A program made the position numbers and the translations under genes. Of a DNA stretch of 64,000 nucleotides, positions 15,767 through 25,200 are shown one piece after another. The stretch is from Streptomyces sp. WAC 01529 (GTDB lineage: Bacteria > Actinomycetota > Actinomycetes > Streptomycetales > Streptomycetaceae): positions 5,503,001 to 5,567,000 of the forward strand of contig NZ_CP029617.1 in NCBI RefSeq assembly GCF_003945545.1, read 5' to 3'. Within the stretch, counting starts at the first letter, position 1; every line of letters begins with the position of its first letter. The notes below the pieces were generated by a model. The model worked only from the letters and a program-made list of their open reading frames with translations. It searched no databases and was not told the origin of the DNA.

Positions 15767-17245
15767 TCAGCCCTCCGTGAGGCGGCGGGCCGCTGCCTCG
15801 CCGGTCGCCACACAGGCGGCGACGCCCACACCCTCGTACGCGGCCCCGCACAGTTCGAGGCCGGGCAGCTTGCCGACGGCCTCGTGGACGCGGGCGACGC
15901 GGTCGGTGTGGCCGACGCCGTACTGCGGCAGGCCGCGCTCCCACCGGGTGACGCGCGCCGCGACGGGCTCGCCGATGGGGCCCGCGGCCTGGTGCAGCTC
16001 GGTCACGGAGGTGTGGACCAGGTGGCGGTCGGGGACGGCGAGCCGGTGCTCCTCGGCCACCCGCCCGATCGAGGTGCGCAGCAGGAAGAGGTCGGGGGCC
16101 GCCTCGGACTGCCACCGCCACTTGTTGCTGAGGAAGGTGGCCGCCTTCAGGGAGCGGCCGTCCACGGCGGGCACAAGGAAGCCGTTGCCCTCGGGGAGGG
16201 CGCGCGCCCGCGACAGTGCCTGCGTACGCGGGAACGCCAGGGTCACCACGGCGGTGCTCGCGTGCTGGATCGCCCCGAGGTCGGCGTCGGCGAGCGGCGC
16301 GTGCGGGCGCAGCAGCTCGGCGGCCTCGTAGGCGGGCACGGCGAGGACCACCGCGTCCGCCTCCAGGAGCAGCGGCCCGTCCCCGGTGACGGCGAGCACG
16401 CGCCACCGGCCGGCGGAGGTGCGCTGGAGCTCCCGCACGCGCGTGGCGGTCAGGATCCGGGCGCCGCTCGCCTCGGCGACGGCGAGCGGCAGGCGTCCGG
16501 TACCGCCGCGCAGTCCCTGGACGGCGACGGTTTTCACGGCGCCCGCGCGTGGGGCGGCACTTTCGCGAGGCTCCGCATAGGGGGCTGCGCCTTTGCCGGA
16601 TGCCCCGTCCGGGGAGCCACCCGCTCCGGGCGCCCCAGAGGTACGCATCCGGCGCAGCGCCTGAAGCAGCGGTTCCCCCCGCTCGGCGACCGCCGCCACG
16701 CGCGGCAGCGCGGCCCGCAGCGAGAGGCGGTCGGGGCGGCCCGCGTAGACGCCGCCGAGCAGGGGCTCCACGAGCCTGTCCACCGCCTCCTGACCGAGCC
16801 GCCCGCCGAGGTACTCGGCGACCGACACGTCCTCGGTCCGCGCCTCGGCGGGCAGCGTCTCCTCGTGGCGCAGCCGGGCCACCCCCTCGTCGGACAGCAG
16901 CCCGGTGCCCTCCAGTGCGGCGGGGTCGGCGGGGATGCCCATGACGTGACCCGCCGGGAGGGCGCGCAGCGCGCCGCCCGACCACAGCGTGGTGGGTGCG
17001 GGCGCCGGGTCGCACAGGTCGTCGCCGAGCCCCACGTCCTGGGCGAGCCGCACGGCCTCGGGGCGCAGCGCCATGAGCGACTCGGCGCCCTCGTCTACCG
17101 GGACGCCCGCGAGGGTGCCGGTGCGCAGCTTGCCGCCGATGCGGGGCGCGCACTCCAGGACGGTCACCTCCGCGTCGCCGCGCAGCCGCCAGGCGGCGGT
17201 CAGCCCGCTGATGCCACCGCCGACAACGATCACTGAACGCGTCAT
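15767..17245 (-). CDS. hemG: Protoporphyrinogen/coproporphyrinogen III oxidase (HemY/CgoX type)
   Basis: This 492-residue flavoprotein oxidises coproporphyrinogen III (or protoporphyrinogen IX) to the porphyrin with molecular oxygen; in actinobacteria the CgoX role in the coproporphyrin-dependent heme route is expected. The FAD-binding dinucleotide fold GGGISGLTAAWRL starts at residue 8, and the C-terminal YGVGHTDRV...LPGLELCGAAYEGVGVAAC block is characteristic. Start at ATG 17245, with GGAAGGGAG upstream and ATGA overlap with the radical SAM gene. A low-complexity stretch lies near residues 210-235. It is the last gene of the nar operon, an unusual place since a heme-cluster copy is normally elsewhere in Streptomyces. 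Symbol also written hemY or cgoX. Confidence 0.88.
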   Translation of the reverse strand: MTRSVIVVGGGISGLTAAWRLRGDAEVTVLECAPRIGGKLRTGTLAGVPVDEGAESLMALRPEAVRLAQDVGLGDDLCDPAPAPTTLWSGGALRALPAGHVMGIPADPAALEGTGLLSDEGVARLRHEETLPAEARTEDVSVAEYLGGRLGQEAVDRLVEPLLGGVYAGRPDRLSLRAALPRVAAVAERGEPLLQALRRMRTSGAPGAGGSPDGASGKGAAPYAEPRESAAPRAGAVKTVAVQGLRGGTGRLPLAVAEASGARILTATRVRELQRTSAGRWRVLAVTGDGPLLLEADAVVLAVPAYEAAELLRPHAPLADADLGAIQHASTAVVTLAFPRTQALSRARALPEGNGFLVPAVDGRSLKAATFLSNKWRWQSEAAPDLFLLRTSIGRVAEEHRLAVPDRHLVHTSVTELHQAAGPIGEPVAARVTRWERGLPQYGVGHTDRVARVHEAVGKLPGLELCGAAYEGVGVAACVATGEAAARRLTEG

Positions 17246-18459
17246 GCCGCGCTCCCTTCCGCGCGGGCCGCGTGGCGCGCTCCCGCGTCCGCGAGCAGCT
17301 CGCGCAGCTCGTCCTGGTACGGGAAACTGCCGGGCTCGTACGCGCACCAGGGATCGGCGGCGAGAAGCCGCCCCGTGGCCCCGTACGCGCGCGAACGGGA
17401 GCCCCCGCACACGGCGTTGAACTCGCAGCGCCCGCACGCGCCCTCCAGCAGCGACGGGTCACGCAACGTCGTGAACAGCGCGGTGCCCCGGTAGATGTCG
17501 GCGAGCGGATGGTGTCTCACGTTGCCCGCCGACAGGGGCAGGAAGCCGCTGGGGTGGACCTCGCCGGTGTGCGACACGAAGACGAAGCCGCGCCCGGAGC
17601 CCACGTCCATGGGTGGCCTGCGGGCCGCGCGCCGCTGCCCGTCGTGCAGGCCCAGGGCACGCGCGCGTGCCGTCAGACGCGCGTACAGGGGGCCCAGCTC
17701 CGGCTCCTCGCCGTGCCGTTCCAGGAGGGCCCGCTGGAGCGCCACACGGCGGGAATGGTGGCCCTCCGTGGTCTTGGTGGCCAGCGTCGCACCGGTGTCG
17801 TACAGGAAGTGCAGTACGTCCTCGACCTCGTCGGCGCCGAGCGCGGAGAGCTGTCCGCCTCGGCCGGTCGGCACGAGCAGGAAGCCGCTCCACAGCATCG
17901 CGCCCTCGCGCCGCACCAGTGCCGCGATGTCCGCCAGGTCCTCCAGGCTGTGCCGGGTGACGGTGGTGTTGATCTGTACCCTCAGGCCCAGTCCGCGGGC
18001 CGTTCGCCAGCCGTCGAGGGTCCACTCGAAGACGCCGTCCACGCCCCGGAACGCGTCGTGGCGCGCGGCCGTCGACCCGTCGACGCTCAGCGAGAGGGCG
18101 ACGGCGCCCGCGTCGCGTACGGCTGTCAGGTTCGTCCGGTCCAGCGTGGGCGTCCCCGAGGGGGAGACGGCGACACGGAGCCCGAGCGCCGTCCCGTACG
18201 CGATCAGGTCGGCGAGGTCGGCCCGCTGGAACGGATCGCCGCCCGTGATCACGAAGAGCGGGGCCGGCTTCCCGAAGGCCGCGATCTGGTCCATGAGGCG
18301 GCAGGCGTCCGCGCCGTCCAGCTCGCGCGGGTCCCGGGCGGGCCGCGCCTCGGCCCGGCAGTGGAGGCAGGCCAGCGGGCACGCGCGCGTGGCCTCCCAG
18401 ATGACGAGGAAGGGCCGCTCGGCGATGTCGTGCCGGGGGCGCCGCAGGACGCCGCTCAC
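17242..18459 (-). CDS. Radical SAM/SPASM protein, AhbD/NirJ-like (heme-related), nar-operon member
   Basis: This 405-residue protein has the radical SAM triad CPLACLHC near residues 28-35 (C-x3-C-x2-C) inside an RPFLVIWEATRAC context typical of NirJ/AhbC/AhbD heme enzymes. The C-terminal SPASM-type cysteines follow (CGRCEFNAVCGGSR and a further WCAYEP). AhbD converts Fe-coproporphyrin III to heme without oxygen; NirJ acts in heme d1 synthesis. It is translationally coupled on both sides, to narI (GTGA) and to the porphyrinogen oxidase (ATGA). I infer heme maturation for the nitrate reductase, but a peptide- or cofactor-modifying role is possible. Confidence 0.8.
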   Translation of the reverse strand: MSGVLRRPRHDIAERPFLVIWEATRACPLACLHCRAEARPARDPRELDGADACRLMDQIAAFGKPAPLFVITGGDPFQRADLADLIAYGTALGLRVAVSPSGTPTLDRTNLTAVRDAGAVALSLSVDGSTAARHDAFRGVDGVFEWTLDGWRTARGLGLRVQINTTVTRHSLEDLADIAALVRREGAMLWSGFLLVPTGRGGQLSALGADEVEDVLHFLYDTGATLATKTTEGHHSRRVALQRALLERHGEEPELGPLYARLTARARALGLHDGQRRAARRPPMDVGSGRGFVFVSHTGEVHPSGFLPLSAGNVRHHPLADIYRGTALFTTLRDPSLLEGACGRCEFNAVCGGSRSRAYGATGRLLAADPWCAYEPGSFPYQDELRELLADAGARHAARAEGSAA

Positions 18460-19178
18460 GACGCCCGCTCCCAGCCCCGCTTCGGCTCCCGGTTCGCGAG
18501 CTGCCGCGGGTCCCGGCGCCGGTAGACGACGTAGGGCCTGAAGAGGTATTTGAAGGGGGCGCTGACGATGTGCGCGAGCCGGGAGAAGGGGATCAGCGCG
18601 AAGAGGGCGAAGCCGAGGACGACGTGCAGTTTGAAGGCGAGCGGTGCCGCGCCCATCAGGTGGTAGTCGGGCTGGAGGGCGAACAGGCCGCGGAACCAGA
18701 CCGAGACGCCCTCGCGGTAGTTGTAGTCGACCACTCCGGAGGAGTTGAGCGCGGTCGCGACCAGGCCGAGCAGCATCGCGCCGAGCAGGACCGCGTACAT
18801 CACGTGGTCACTGCGGAGGGTGACCTTGCGGACGGCGGGCACTCTCAGGCGCCGGTACACGAGGATGCCGACGCCCACGGCCGCCGCGAGGCCCGCGACG
18901 GCACCCGTGGAGACGGCCAGCAGGTGGTACGCGTGGTCGCTGACGCCCACCGCGTCGGTCCAGCTGTCGGGGACGAGCAGCCCGACCACGTGGCCGAGCA
19001 CGACGAAGGCCATCCCGAAGTGGAAGAGCGGTGAGCCGACGCGCAGCAGCCGTGACTCGTGCAGCTGCGAGGAGTGCGTGGTCAGACCGAACCGGTCGTA
19101 GCGGGCCCGCCAGACGAGGCCCGCGATCAGCAGGGTGACGGCGACGTAGGGCATGACGCCCCACAGGAGGAGGTCCAT
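18456..19178 (-). CDS. narI: Respiratory nitrate reductase gamma subunit (cytochrome b)
   Basis: This 240-residue membrane protein takes electrons from menaquinol via two b hemes and passes them to NarH. Five membrane segments are visible, beginning with LLLWGVMPYVAVTLLIAGLVW; conserved histidines in FHFGMAFVVLGHVVG (near residue 55) and LAFKLHVVLGF (near residue 186) are heme ligands in the family. The ATG at 19178 overlaps the narJ stop (TAATG), and GGAAAGGA lies upstream. The frame is open upstream but in a different frame from narJ. Confidence 0.95.
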   Translation of the reverse strand: MDLLLWGVMPYVAVTLLIAGLVWRARYDRFGLTTHSSQLHESRLLRVGSPLFHFGMAFVVLGHVVGLLVPDSWTDAVGVSDHAYHLLAVSTGAVAGLAAAVGVGILVYRRLRVPAVRKVTLRSDHVMYAVLLGAMLLGLVATALNSSGVVDYNYREGVSVWFRGLFALQPDYHLMGAAPLAFKLHVVLGFALFALIPFSRLAHIVSAPFKYLFRPYVVYRRRDPRQLANREPKRGWERAS

Positions 19179-19816
19179 TACGCCGGGGTCCTTTCCGGGA
19201 CGGTGGGCCACGGGAGTTCGACGCCGGTGCCGAAGGGTTCGAGGCCGGGCCCGAAGGGTTCGAGGCCGACGCTCTCTTGGGGCGGGCCGTTGCGGGCGAG
19301 CGCCTTCGCCTCGGCCCTTGTGGTGGGCGAGGGCCCGGGGAGCGTGGCGCAGGCCGCTTCGAGCACGCGCGCGTAGGGCGTGCCGAAGTCGGTGACGGCC
19401 AGGCGCAGCAGTTCGAGTCCGGCGCGGTGCTCCTCCAGCAGGGCGGTGCCCGCCCTCTCCTCGCGTGCGGCGAACTCCAGGAGGGCCGGCAGGAAGTCGG
19501 GCAGCTCCTCGGAGGCGAACTCCAGGCCGTGCTCGCGGTAGACCTTCTTGAGGCGCACCAGGGAGAGCCCGCGGTTGCGGGTGTCGCCGTCCGACCACCA
19601 AGTCAGGTACAGGCAGCGCCGGTTACGGGTGTCGAAGACTTCCGTGTAGTGCGCGGCGAGGTCCAGGGGCCGCCGCACGCGCGCGTGGGCGATGAATTCC
19701 CGCAGGGCGGGCTGGTCCACCGCCTCGTGGAGCAGCTCCAGATCCGCGTACAGCCGCTCGTCGGGGTACTGGAGCAGCCGGCCGGCGACGAGCCGGATGA
19801 CGGCGTCGGTGTTCAC
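19178..19816 (-). CDS. narJ: Nitrate reductase assembly chaperone NarJ
   Basis: This 212-residue cytoplasmic chaperone helps insert the molybdenum cofactor into NarG. The family features LLQYPDERLYADL near residue 14, the HYTEVFDTRNRRCLYLTWW block near residue 57 and LPDFLPALLEFA near 105 are present. The start is GTG 19816, whose last base overlaps the narH TGA. Positioned between narH and narI as in canonical narGHJI operons. The C-terminal 45 residues are Pro/Gly-rich and poorly conserved. Confidence 0.93.
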   Translation of the reverse strand: MNTDAVIRLVAGRLLQYPDERLYADLELLHEAVDQPALREFIAHARVRRPLDLAAHYTEVFDTRNRRCLYLTWWSDGDTRNRGLSLVRLKKVYREHGLEFASEELPDFLPALLEFAAREERAGTALLEEHRAGLELLRLAVTDFGTPYARVLEAACATLPGPSPTTRAEAKALARNGPPQESVGLEPFGPGLEPFGTGVELPWPTVPERTPA

Positions 19817-21381
19817 GCGCTTCTCCGAGTGGGGGCGAGGTTGAGCAGCACGGGCTCTCCGGGGCCCTCGGGCGAGGAGACCGGGCAGCCGCCCTGGGTC
19901 ACCTGGTAGGCGTCTTGGGTCACTGGGCAGCCCTCTTCCAGGGGATGCGTGTCGGCGAGGGCGTCCGCGTCGGCACGGGCGGCGGTCGGGATCACGTATC
20001 GGTCCTCGTACTTGGCGATCGCGAGGAGGCGGAACATGTCCTCCATCTCCTGGCCGGTCAGGCCGACGGCGGCGGCGATGGACCCGTCGCGCTCCTGGCC
20101 GAGGTTGACGCGCCGCATGTGGGCGCGCATGGCGGCCATGCGGCGCAGCACCGCGTCGACGGCGTAGGTGTCGCCCGCGGTGAGCAGTTCGGCGAGGTAC
20201 TCCACCGGGATGCGCAGCGCGTCGATGGCCCCGAAGAGGTTGCCCGCGTCCTCGCCGTCCCGTCCGGCCGCGGCGACCGCCTCGACCACCGGGGACAGCG
20301 GCGGCACGTACCAGACCATCGGCAGGGTGCGGTACTCCGGATGCAGCGGCAGGGCGATCTGGTAGGTGCGGATCAGGTCGTACACGGGGGAGCGGCGGGC
20401 CGCGTCCAGCCACTCCTCGGTGATGCCGGACGCGCGGGCGGCGGCGGCGACCGCCGGGTCGTGCGGATCGAGGAAGCACTCCAACTGCGCGGGATAGAGG
20501 TCCTGTTCATCCGCCACCAAGGCGGCTTCGGTGACCTTGTCGGCGTCGTAGAGCATCACGCCCAGGTAGCGCATGCGCCCCACGCACGTCTCCGAGCAGA
20601 TCGTCGGCATACCGGCCTCCACGCGCGGGAAGCAGAACGTGCACTTCTCGGCCTTGCCGGTGGCGTGGTTGAAGTAGACCTTCTTGTAGGGGCACCCGGT
20701 GACGCACATCCGCCAGCCGCGGCACTGGTCCTGGTCGACCAGGACGATGCCGTCCTCCACGCGCTTGTACATCGCTCCGGAGGGGCACGAGGAGACGCAC
20801 GCCGGGTTGAGGCAGTGCTCGCAGATCCGCGGCAGATAGAACATGAAGCTCTGCTCGAACTCGAAGCGGATCTTCTCGCCGACCTCGTCGCGGACCTTCT
20901 CCACCAGGGGGTCCTTGGTGGCGTGCTCCGGGGCGCCGCCGAGGTTGTCGTCCCAGTTGGGGCCCCACTCGATGGTGCCGATGGGCTCACCGGTGGTCTG
21001 CGAGACGGGCCTGGCGACCGGCATGTCGTCGCCCGCCGGGGCGTCGGTGAGGTTCTTGTACTCGTACGTCCAGGGCTGGTAGTAGTCCGACAGCTCCGGG
21101 AGTTCGGGGTTGGCGAAGAGCCGGCCGAGCCGCCTGAGGCGCCCTCCGGCCCTCAGCCGCAGCCGCCCGGACCTCGTCCGCTCCCAGCCGCCCCGCCACC
21201 GCTCCTGGTCCTCCCAGCGGCGCGGATAGCCCTGCCCGGGGAGCGTCTCGACGTTGTTGAACCAGACGTACTCGGTGCCCTTGCGGTTGGTCCACGCCTG
21301 CTTGCAGGTGACCGAACAGGTGTGGCAGCCGATGCACTTGTCGAGGTTCATGACCATCGCTACCTGTGCCATGACGCGCAT
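19813..21381 (-). CDS. narH: Respiratory nitrate reductase beta subunit (iron-sulfur)
   Basis: This 522-residue electron-transfer subunit links NarI to NarG. Four cysteine clusters are present in order: CIGCHTCSVTCKQAW near residue 16, CEHCLNPACVSSCPSG near 185, CRGWRMCVTGCPYKK near 218 (the Trp in the second position marks the [3Fe-4S] cluster of NarH), and CTFCF...CSETCVG near 245. The start ATG 21381 overlaps the narG stop as TGATG. Residues 63-85 are a basic Arg/Gly insertion (RTRSGRLRLRAGGRLRRL). Confidence 0.95.
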   Translation of the reverse strand: MRVMAQVAMVMNLDKCIGCHTCSVTCKQAWTNRKGTEYVWFNNVETLPGQGYPRRWEDQERWRGGWERTRSGRLRLRAGGRLRRLGRLFANPELPELSDYYQPWTYEYKNLTDAPAGDDMPVARPVSQTTGEPIGTIEWGPNWDDNLGGAPEHATKDPLVEKVRDEVGEKIRFEFEQSFMFYLPRICEHCLNPACVSSCPSGAMYKRVEDGIVLVDQDQCRGWRMCVTGCPYKKVYFNHATGKAEKCTFCFPRVEAGMPTICSETCVGRMRYLGVMLYDADKVTEAALVADEQDLYPAQLECFLDPHDPAVAAAARASGITEEWLDAARRSPVYDLIRTYQIALPLHPEYRTLPMVWYVPPLSPVVEAVAAAGRDGEDAGNLFGAIDALRIPVEYLAELLTAGDTYAVDAVLRRMAAMRAHMRRVNLGQERDGSIAAAVGLTGQEMEDMFRLLAIAKYEDRYVIPTAARADADALADTHPLEEGCPVTQDAYQVTQGGCPVSSPEGPGEPVLLNLAPTRRSA

Positions 21382-24300
21382 CAGTACTGAACCTCCTGGC
21401 CGCGGCGCCGGATGACCGTCACCTCGTCGCGCTGGTTGCCGGTCGGCCCCAGGTAGTTGAAGGCCCACGTCAACTGGGCGTAACCGCCCACCAGATGCGT
21501 GGGCTTGAGCATGATCCGGGTGAGGGAGTTGTGGATCCCGCCGCGGCGGCCGGTCTTCTCGGTCCTCGGGACGCCGACGGTCCGCTCCTGGGCGTGGTTC
21601 ATGTAGACCGTCCCCGGGGGCATCTTGTGGGAGACGATCGCGCGGGCCGTGACGACGCCGTTGCGGTTGACGGCCTCGATCCACTCGTTGTCGCGCACAC
21701 CGATGGCCTCGGCGTCCTGCGGGGACATCCACACGGTCTGCCCGCCGCGGCCCAGCGTCATCATGTAGAGGTTGTCCTGGTACTGGGAGTGGATCGCCCA
21801 CTTGTTGTGCGGGGTCAAGAAGCGCACCGCCACCTCCTTGCCCTCGGGTCGGGAACCCAACTGGGGCTCTCCGTAGAGGCGGTGCATGTTCAGCGGCGGC
21901 TTGTAGACGGGCAGTGCCTCGCCGACCTCGTGGATCCAGTCGTGGTCGAGGAAGAAGTGCTGGCGCCCGGTGAGGGTGTGCCACGGCTTCAGGTGTTCGG
22001 TGTTGATGGTGAACGCGGTATAGCGGCGCCCTCCGGACTCGCTGCCGGACCACTCGGGGCTTGTGATGACAGGCACCGGCCTTGCCTGGGTGTCCGCGAA
22101 GGTGATCCGCTTGCCCTCGGCCTCCGCGGCCAGCTGCGCCAGCTCCGTGCCGACCCGCTTCTCCAGCGTCTCGAAGCCCTGGGTGGCCAGCCGCCCGTTG
22201 GAGGTCCCGGAGAGCGACAGGATCGCCTCGCAGGCCCGCTGGGCGGTGTCCAGGCGCGGCCTGCCGTCGGCGATGCCGCCGCGGACCGTGCCGTTCTTCT
22301 CCTTCAGGTACGCGATCTCCTCGCCGACGTCATAGGTGACCGCCTTCGTGGTGACCCCGAGCCGGTCGACCAGCGGGCCGAGCGCGGCGAACTTCTCCCC
22401 GACCGCTCCGTAGTCGCGCTCCACGACGGTGAGGTTGTACATGGTGCGCCCCGGCACGGGCTCGCACTCGCCCTTCGACCAGTCGAGCGCGACGCCGCCG
22501 GGCTGGGCCATCTCACCGCCGGGAGTGTCGTGCTGGAGGGCCGTGGCGACGAGATCACGGCGTACGCCGAGGTGTGCGCCCGCGAGTTCGCTGAACCGCC
22601 GGGCGATGGCGAGGAACGCGTCGTAGTCGCTCCTGGCCTGCCAGGGCGGGTCCACGGCCGGTGTGAAGGCGTGCAGGAAGGGATGCATGTCGGTGGAGGA
22701 CAGATCGTGCTTCTCGTACCAGGTGGCGGCCGGCAGCACGACATCGGAGAGCAGCGTCGTGGACGTCATCCGGAAGTCGAGGTTAAGCAGCAGATCGAGC
22801 TTGCCCTCGACGTCCCGCGGATGCCACCTCACATCGCGCGGCGCGCAACGCGGCCCGTCGTCGGGGAGGTTGGAGTGCGTGCCGAGCAGATGCTTGAGGA
22901 AGTACTCGTTGCCCTTGGACGACGAGCCGAGCAGGTTGGCCCGCCACACGTTGAGCACGCGCGGCCAGTTGCCGGGCGCGTCGGGATCCTCGCCCGCGAA
23001 GCCCAGCGTGCCGTCCTTGAGCCCCCGCACGGCGCTGGCGACGGGATCCTCGGCCGCGCCCAGCTCCAAGGGGTTGCGGTCGAAGGTCGGGTACGACGGC
23101 ATCCACCCCATGCGCGCCGAGGCGGCCAGGCAGTCGGCGCCCGTCATCCCCTCGAAGCGCCCGTCTCCGAGGGGGGACGCGAGGGCCTCGGCGGGCAGCG
23201 TGTCGTAACGCCACTGGTCGGTGTGGAGGTAGAACCAGCCCGCGCCGATCATGTGCCGGGGCGGGCGCCCCCAGTCGGACGCGCTCGCGAGCGTCGCCCA
23301 GCCGGTGACCGGGCGGCACTTCTCCTGCCCTACGTAGTGGCCCCATCCGCCGCCGTTGCGGCCCTGGCAGCCGGTGAGCGTGAGCAGGGCCAGGAAGGCG
23401 CGGTAGATCGTCTCCGAGTGGAACCAGTGGTTGGTGCCCGCCCCCATGAGGATCATGCAGCGGCCCTTGGAGGCCTCGGCGGTCCCGGCGAACTCGCGCG
23501 CCACGCGCGTGGCCTGTGCGGCGGGCACGGAGGTGAGGGTCTCCTGCCAGGCCGGAGTGCCGGGCTGGGAGGCGTCCTCGTAGGAGGCGGGCCACTCGCC
23601 GGGCAGCCCCGCGCGCGGGACGCCGTACTGGGCGAGCATCAGGTCGAAGACGGTGGTGACGAGGCGGCCGCCGACGCGGCGGACCGGGACTCCACGGCGT
23701 ACGACACCGTTGTCGTCGTCCTCGAAGCGGGGCAGGACGATCTCGGCGGTGGTTTCCAGGCTTTCGGGCGACTCGCCCAGGAGCGTGAGCCGGGGCACGG
23801 TGTCGCCGAGGTCGAGGTTCCAGTCGGGTGTCTCCGTAGTGGCCCACCGGTGGCCGAGCGTGCCGTTGGGGACGGTCGGCTCACCGGTCGTGTCATCGAT
23901 GAGGACGGTCTTCCACCGGGCGTTCTCCGTCTCTTCCCCCAGGTCGGCCGCCGTGAGGAACTTGTGCGGGACAAGGCCTTTCTCGGTTTCGTCGAGAGTG
24001 ACGAGAAAGGGCAGATCCGTATAGCGGCGTACGTAATCCTCGAAGAACGGGGTCCGCCGCTCGACGAAGAATTCACGGAGAATGACATGCCCCATCGCGA
24101 GGGCGAGCGCGCCGTCCGTTCCGGGGTGCGGATGCATCCACTCGTCGGCGAACTTCGTGTTGTCCGCGAAATCCGGTGAAACGGTCACGACTTTCTGCCC
24201 GCGGTAACGGGCCTCCGCCATCCAGTGCGCGTCCGGCGTCCGCGTCACCGGAACATTCGAACCCCACATCATCAAATACGCGGCGTCCCACCAGTCACCC

Positions 24301-25043
24301 GATTCCGGTACGTCGGTCTGGTCGCCGAAAACCTGCGGCGAGGCCACCGGGAGATCCGCGTACCAGTCGTAGAACGACAGCATCGGGGCGCCGATGAGGG
24401 AATGAAAACGGGCGCCCGCCGCATGCGACGCCATCGACATCGCGGGAATGGGGGAGAAGCCCGCGACGCGGTCGGGACCGTACTCCTTGATCGTGTGGAC
24501 GTGCGCGGCCGCCACGATCTCGACGGCCTCCTCCCAGCTCGCCCGCACCAGGCCGCCCTTGCCGCGGGCCCGCTGATACCGCCTGCGGCGCTCCGGGTCG
24601 GCCTGGATGTCGGCCCACGCGGCCACCGGGTCCCGCAGGCGGGCCTTCGCCTCCCGGTACATCTCCAGCAGGGCGCCGCGCACATGGGGATGACGGACGC
24701 GCGTGGGCGAATACGTGTACCAGGAGAAGGACGCTCCACGCGGGCAGCCGCGAGGCTCGTATTCGGGACGGTCGGGCCCGACGGACGGATAGTCCGTGGC
24801 CTGCGTCTCCCATGTGATGATGCCGTCCTTGACATACACCTTCCAGCGGCACGAGCCCGTGCAATTCACGCCGTGCGTCGAATACACGACCTTGTCGTGG
24901 CTCCACCTGTCGCGATAGAAGGACTCGCCCTCCCGGCCACCGGTGTGCTGCACCCGGTGCAGATCACCCGAGACCTCCGCGGTGCGGGTGAAGAAACTCC
25001 CGGCCTTGACGAGCGTCTCGGCGACGTCTTTTCTCTTCTGCAC
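21381..25043 (-). CDS. narG: Respiratory nitrate reductase alpha subunit (Mo-bisMGD catalytic subunit)
   Basis: This 1220-residue catalytic subunit reduces nitrate to nitrite at the cytoplasmic face. The FS0 cluster ligands His57, Cys61, Cys65 and Cys100 have the exact H-x3-C-x3-C-x34-C spacing of NarG. Domain blocks such as NVPVTRTPDAHW near residue 260 and the MoCo-binding C-terminal region are typical. I choose GTG 25043, with GGGAGA about 8 bases upstream; an in-frame GTG at 25103 lacks a clear site. It heads a six-gene operon. A DevR/OsdR-like palindrome lies 84-103 bases upstream, suggesting control by low oxygen or nitric oxide. Confidence 0.95.
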   Translation of the reverse strand: MQKRKDVAETLVKAGSFFTRTAEVSGDLHRVQHTGGREGESFYRDRWSHDKVVYSTHGVNCTGSCRWKVYVKDGIITWETQATDYPSVGPDRPEYEPRGCPRGASFSWYTYSPTRVRHPHVRGALLEMYREAKARLRDPVAAWADIQADPERRRRYQRARGKGGLVRASWEEAVEIVAAAHVHTIKEYGPDRVAGFSPIPAMSMASHAAGARFHSLIGAPMLSFYDWYADLPVASPQVFGDQTDVPESGDWWDAAYLMMWGSNVPVTRTPDAHWMAEARYRGQKVVTVSPDFADNTKFADEWMHPHPGTDGALALAMGHVILREFFVERRTPFFEDYVRRYTDLPFLVTLDETEKGLVPHKFLTAADLGEETENARWKTVLIDDTTGEPTVPNGTLGHRWATTETPDWNLDLGDTVPRLTLLGESPESLETTAEIVLPRFEDDDNGVVRRGVPVRRVGGRLVTTVFDLMLAQYGVPRAGLPGEWPASYEDASQPGTPAWQETLTSVPAAQATRVAREFAGTAEASKGRCMILMGAGTNHWFHSETIYRAFLALLTLTGCQGRNGGGWGHYVGQEKCRPVTGWATLASASDWGRPPRHMIGAGWFYLHTDQWRYDTLPAEALASPLGDGRFEGMTGADCLAASARMGWMPSYPTFDRNPLELGAAEDPVASAVRGLKDGTLGFAGEDPDAPGNWPRVLNVWRANLLGSSSKGNEYFLKHLLGTHSNLPDDGPRCAPRDVRWHPRDVEGKLDLLLNLDFRMTSTTLLSDVVLPAATWYEKHDLSSTDMHPFLHAFTPAVDPPWQARSDYDAFLAIARRFSELAGAHLGVRRDLVATALQHDTPGGEMAQPGGVALDWSKGECEPVPGRTMYNLTVVERDYGAVGEKFAALGPLVDRLGVTTKAVTYDVGEEIAYLKEKNGTVRGGIADGRPRLDTAQRACEAILSLSGTSNGRLATQGFETLEKRVGTELAQLAAEAEGKRITFADTQARPVPVITSPEWSGSESGGRRYTAFTINTEHLKPWHTLTGRQHFFLDHDWIHEVGEALPVYKPPLNMHRLYGEPQLGSRPEGKEVAVRFLTPHNKWAIHSQYQDNLYMMTLGRGGQTVWMSPQDAEAIGVRDNEWIEAVNRNGVVTARAIVSHKMPPGTVYMNHAQERTVGVPRTEKTGRRGGIHNSLTRIMLKPTHLVGGYAQLTWAFNYLGPTGNQRDEVTVIRRRGQEVQY

Positions 25044-25126
25044 GTCACATCTCCCGGCCGTCCCGAAGAAAAGGCGCACAGCGTGTGCTGCCTGCAACGA
25101 CACTAAGCCCGGCGGGGGTTGGGGCC

Positions 25127-25146
25127 CCGGGGACTTAGGTCCCCTC
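25127..25146. promoter_or_regulatory. DevR/OsdR-like box between narG and the YwiC-like gene
   Basis: GGGACTTAGGTCCC (25130-25143) with G/C flanks fits the DevR (DosR) palindrome TTSGGGACTWWAGTCCCSAA except at one central position and the outer T/A bases. OsdR is the Streptomyces counterpart. It lies between two divergent genes linked to nitrate respiration. Confidence 0.65.
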
Positions 25147-25200
25147 AGGGCATGACCTCCTGCCGCAATTGTCCCGGCCGCTTACTGGGAAGCTGGGCGC

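Noticed and set aside
21495..24179. 894-codon plus-strand frame opposite narG
   Set aside because: Antisense shadow of narG; no recognisable motif, and NarG ligand spacing is exact on the minus strand.
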